8,968 nt of DNA from DRQF01 sp964559135 (GTDB lineage Bacteria > Planctomycetota > GCA-002687715 > DRQF01): contig CAZLGG010000139.1 in NCBI GenBank assembly GCA_964559135.1, forward strand, positions 1-8,968. The letters are read 5' to 3'. Position numbers and translations under genes: made by a program. Numbering within the stretch: position 1 is the first letter of the stretch; each line of letters begins with the position of its first letter. This document shows, piece after piece, positions 6,224 through 8,968 of this stretch. Under the pieces are notes generated by a model that made no database searches, was not told the origin of the DNA, and was given only the letters and a program-made list of their open reading frames with translations.

Positions 6224-8866
6224 ATGTCGAAAACGCTCGTCATCACCGAGAAGAAGTCCGTGGCGGACGATTTCGCTCGGGTTCTCGGTCGCGTGGGTCG
6301 GGCCGGATCCGGTGAGGGCCGCACCTTCGACAAGCACGAGGCCCATTACGAGAGCGAGGACTTGATCATCGCGTGGGCATCCGGCCACCTCATGGAACTC
6401 CAGGAGCCGGGGGCCTACGACAAGGATTGGAAATTCTGGCAGCTGAGGAAGCTTCCCATCATTCCAGACCGTTTCGTCCACGTGCCTCGGAGCCGGGACG
6501 CCCGCTCGAAGAAGCTTCTCGACAATCTCGTCAAGCTTATTCGTCGGCAGGACGTCGAGGCGGTCGTGAATGCCTGCGACGCGGGGCGCGAGGGTGAGTT
6601 GATCTTCAATCTCATCATGGATCACGCTCGTTCCGGGCGAAACAAGGCCAAGGCGGACAAGCCCGTGCAGCGGCTCTGGCTGCAGTCGATGACCGCGGAT
6701 TCGATCCGCGACGCTTTCAAGAACCTCAAAGATGCGGAGGAACTGGAGCCGCTCCGTGATGCGGCCTATTCCCGCGACCAGGCGGACTGGCTGGTGGGAA
6801 TGAACGGGACGCGAGCCCTCACGAAGCGTTTTCTCGGCCACGGCACGCGCGTGAGTCTCGCTGTCGGGCGAGTGAAGACTCCGACGCTGGCCTTCTTGGT
6901 GGATCGGGAGCGAGAGATCGATTCGTTCATTCCGGTTCCGTATTGGCAGGTTTCCGGCACCTTTGCGGCGGACCTCGACGGCCCCGTCGAAGGACGCACC
7001 TGGGAGGCCTGGTGGACCGGCAAGAACGCCAAGGGCAAGACGACTGATCGCATTCTCGAAGCCAAGGCCGCGGAAGCCCTCGTCCAGAAGGTGAAGGGCA
7101 AGGTGGGGGAGGCCAAGGACACGCGGCGTACGACCCGCGAGAAACCGCCCCAGCTCTTCGATCTCACCAGTCTTCAGCGCCGAGCCAGTTCTCTCTACGG
7201 ATTCACTCTGAAACGCACGCTCTCATTGGCCCAGGCGCTCTACGAGAAAAAGAAGGCCATCACCTATCCCAGGACGGGTTCCAAGTACCTGCCCAAGGAT
7301 TACCAGACCGAGGTGCCGGCCATCATGGAGAAACTGGCTTCGACGGACGACTGGGGGGCCTTGGTTCGCAAAGTGCCCCAACGCAACGCGCCCAGACCCG
7401 AACGCCCGGGCGCCGTCTTCGACGACGCGAAGGTGAGCGACCACTTCGCCCTCATTCCCACGGGAGAAATCCCGAAGTCGCTCCGGGACGACGAGAAGAA
7501 GATCTACGACCTCATCGTGCGTCGATTCCTCGCGGCGTTCATGCCCAGCGCCGTGCGGGAGACCACCACCCGGGTGGTCACGGTCGAGGGGGAGACGTTC
7601 AAAGCGACCGCTCGCCGGTTGGTGGAGGCGGGATGGCGGGCCGCGGAGCCCATCGCCAAGGACGATCCGCCGTTTCCCGAGTTGAATCCGCAGCAGCAGG
7701 CGCTCTGCGCCGACGTGGAATTGGTCGAGAAAGCGACCTCTCCGCCGTCCCGCTACACGGACGGTACGCTCGTGGGCGAAATGGAGACGTGCGGAAAACA
7801 CGTCGAGAACGAAGAGGAGGCCGAGGCCTTGGCCGAGATCGGAATCGGCACCCCCGCGACCCGCGCGGCGATCGTCGAGGATCTCGTTTCGAAGCGTTTG
7901 GCAAGGCGCGAGGGGCGCACCCTCATTCCCACCGCCCTCGGCGGCACGCTCGTGCGGCTCGTGCGCAACTTGAATCTGGGGGCGTTGGCCAAACCGGACA
8001 TGACGGGACTCTGGGAGCAGAGGCTGAACCAGATCACCGAAGGGACGTACGATGCGAAGAGCTTCCGAAAGGAGATCATCCGCCTCGTCGAAGACATGGT
8101 CGAGCAGGTGAAGGCGGCGGAGGACGCGCCGACGGTCTTCGCAGTGGACCACCCGGATGAGGGGCTCCATTGCCCGAAATGCGGCAAGCCCATGATCGAG
8201 AAGGCCTACAGCTACTTCTGCAGCGATCAGGACGACTGCGGGGTTCTCATCCACAAGGACGTCGGCGGGAAACATCTTTTCCCGGAAATACTGGCGCGAC
8301 TCATCGACGCTTCGAAGAAGGACGAATCCGTCGGCCCGTTCACGGGCTTCGAACGCCCCCGTGCTCCCTGCAAGCTGAAGCTCCGCCCGGACGACGGAAG
8401 GATCCTTCTCGAGCCGGAAGGCGACGTCGACTTCGATCAACCCGGCCTCGAGCCCGTCGAAGACGTCCCGGACGGAACGGTGATGGGACATTGCCCTGTC
8501 TGCGGCGCCGACGTCGTGGCGCAGGGATCGGGGTACATATGCTCCAAGCGCGAGGGAGGGTGTAAGTTCCGACTCTCGAAAAAGCTGCTATTCCGGGACC
8601 TCCCGCCGGATCAGGTGAAAAAAGTCCTCGCCGGTCCAGGCGCCGAAACCGACCTCATTCAGGGCTTCATCAGCCGTCGGGGTCGTCCCTTTGCCGCCCA
8701 ACTCTACTTCGACGAGAAGGGCTCTTTGAAGTGGAAATTCCCCCCGCGCCCGGCGAAGAAGAAGACGACGACGAAGAAGACGACCAAAAAGAAGACGGCG
8801 AAGAAAAAGACCGCCAAGAAGAAGACCACGAAGAAGAAGACGACCACCAAGAAGGTCAGTTCCTAG
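6224..8866 (+). CDS. topB: DNA topoisomerase III (type IA) with zinc ribbons and Lys-rich tail
   Basis: A type IA topoisomerase of 880 residues that cuts one DNA strand through a 5'-phosphotyrosine, passes the other strand and reseals; topoisomerase III enzymes mainly decatenate and resolve replication or recombination intermediates. Seen: an N-terminal Toprim domain with E9 in TEKKSVA and the metal site CDAGREGEL (D119, E123, E125); the ADWLVGMNGTRAL segment; LAVGRVKTPTLAFLVDRE; LTSLQRRASSLYGF; and the active-site Tyr Y348 in ITYPRTGSKYLP. GTPATRAAIVEDL further on marks the end of the core. The C-terminal part holds two Cys4 zinc ribbons (C650, C653, C666, C672 and C757, C760, C773, C780). 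Each is followed by a variable repeat-like segment, and residues 845-877 form a tail of only Lys, Thr and Ala. At 880 residues it is much longer than E. coli TopB (653), mostly through this C-terminal extension. It looks like a chromosomal copy: no conjugation or plasmid genes adjoin it. Confidence 0.96.
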   Translation: MSKTLVITEKKSVADDFARVLGRVGRAGSGEGRTFDKHEAHYESEDLIIAWASGHLMELQEPGAYDKDWKFWQLRKLPIIPDRFVHVPRSRDARSKKLLDNLVKLIRRQDVEAVVNACDAGREGELIFNLIMDHARSGRNKAKADKPVQRLWLQSMTADSIRDAFKNLKDAEELEPLRDAAYSRDQADWLVGMNGTRALTKRFLGHGTRVSLAVGRVKTPTLAFLVDREREIDSFIPVPYWQVSGTFAADLDGPVEGRTWEAWWTGKNAKGKTTDRILEAKAAEALVQKVKGKVGEAKDTRRTTREKPPQLFDLTSLQRRASSLYGFTLKRTLSLAQALYEKKKAITYPRTGSKYLPKDYQTEVPAIMEKLASTDDWGALVRKVPQRNAPRPERPGAVFDDAKVSDHFALIPTGEIPKSLRDDEKKIYDLIVRRFLAAFMPSAVRETTTRVVTVEGETFKATARRLVEAGWRAAEPIAKDDPPFPELNPQQQALCADVELVEKATSPPSRYTDGTLVGEMETCGKHVENEEEAEALAEIGIGTPATRAAIVEDLVSKRLARREGRTLIPTALGGTLVRLVRNLNLGALAKPDMTGLWEQRLNQITEGTYDAKSFRKEIIRLVEDMVEQVKAAEDAPTVFAVDHPDEGLHCPKCGKPMIEKAYSYFCSDQDDCGVLIHKDVGGKHLFPEILARLIDASKKDESVGPFTGFERPRAPCKLKLRPDDGRILLEPEGDVDFDQPGLEPVEDVPDGTVMGHCPVCGADVVAQGSGYICSKREGGCKFRLSKKLLFRDLPPDQVKKVLAGPGAETDLIQGFISRRGRPFAAQLYFDEKGSLKWKFPPRPAKKKTTTKKTTKKKTAKKKTAKKKTTKKKTTTKKVSS
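8756..8854 (+). repeat. Low-complexity Lys/Thr/Ala codon repeat in the topoisomerase tail
   Basis: Thirty-three consecutive codons encode only Lys (19), Thr (12) and Ala (2), arranged as KKK or KK blocks spaced by one to three Thr/Ala residues (KKKTT, KKKTA and similar). The coding strand is dominated by AAG and AC-N codons and is A-rich compared with the GC-rich neighbourhood. Such histone-H1-like tails bind DNA non-specifically in several bacterial DNA enzymes. The near-repetitive DNA is prone to slippage, so its length may vary between strains (inference). Confidence 0.9.
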
Positions 8867-8912
8867 ATCCACCCCATCCACATCCTGCTCGGGGCCTGTT
8901 TGACGTTCAGGT

Positions 8913-8947
8913 TTTTCTCTCACGGAGCCACGGAGCCGCAGAGAAAA
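8913..8947. repeat. Stem-loop with tandem ACGGAGCC repeat
   Basis: A perfect 8-bp inverted repeat, TTTTCTCT (8913-8920) and AGAGAAAA (8940-8947), encloses a 19-base loop that contains ACGGAGCC twice in tandem (8922-8929 and 8930-8937). It lies 46 bp after the topoisomerase stop. It could be a transcript-end structure, though no T-tract follows the 3' arm, or one copy of a dispersed intergenic repeat. A weaker CCTG/CAGG hairpin followed by TTTTT (8895-8916) just before it might contribute to termination. The remaining bases to the window end show no gene. Confidence 0.5.
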
Positions 8948-8968
8948 CGGGCCCCATCGTCACCTGCT

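Noticed and set aside
7223..8491. Minus-strand open frame of 422 codons opposite topoisomerase III
   Set aside because: Antisense to conserved topoisomerase motifs, rich in Arg/Gly/Leu, with no family features; a compositional shadow.
8895..8916. Intrinsic terminator after topoisomerase III
   Set aside because: The stem is only CCTG/CAGG with a 9-base loop before TTTTT; too weak to list as a terminator on its own.

Overview
This is a GC-rich bacterial chromosomal window with six protein-coding genes, one cut by the left edge. There are no RNA genes, no CRISPR array and no insertion sequence. The genes are ordinary housekeeping or metabolic types: short-chain dehydrogenases, an aldo-keto reductase, a secreted S9 peptidase and a DNA topoisomerase III. 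A GC-rich free-living bacterium with an active secretory system fits (Acidobacteriota, Planctomycetota, Myxococcota or similar), but the phylum cannot be fixed from sequence reading alone.

Layout. Positions 1-1983, minus strand: a compact three-gene operon read right to left. A complete SDR oxidoreductase (1177-1983) overlaps by 8 bp a single-pass membrane protein of unknown function (309-1184), which overlaps by 4 bp a second SDR (1-312, truncated by the window edge). A short divergent spacer with a GC-rich hairpin just upstream of the operon's first GTG follows. Positions 2094-2591, plus strand: a small protein that resembles the CheX/CheC phosphatase fold but lacks the usual catalytic Asn. 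It converges on, and overlaps at its 3' end by 29 bp, an aldo-keto reductase on the minus strand (2563-3534). A 138-bp divergent spacer separates the reductase from a secreted dipeptidyl-peptidase-IV-type S9 serine peptidase (3673-5997, plus). A 226-bp spacer with several palindromes and a candidate promoter leads to a type IA topoisomerase III (6224-8866, plus) with two Cys4 zinc ribbons and a pure Lys/Thr/Ala tail. The last 102 bp hold a stem-loop built around a tandem ACGGAGCC repeat.

The genes do not form one pathway. The only clear functional unit is the SDR / membrane protein / SDR operon, where overlap suggests translational coupling and possibly a membrane-associated or lipid-related redox role (inference). 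The rest look like independently transcribed genes. I did not find a convincing new defence, mobile or biosynthetic system. The points most worth checking are the small CheX-like protein, the unknown membrane protein between two SDRs, the leader hairpin, and the ACGGAGCC stem-loop.
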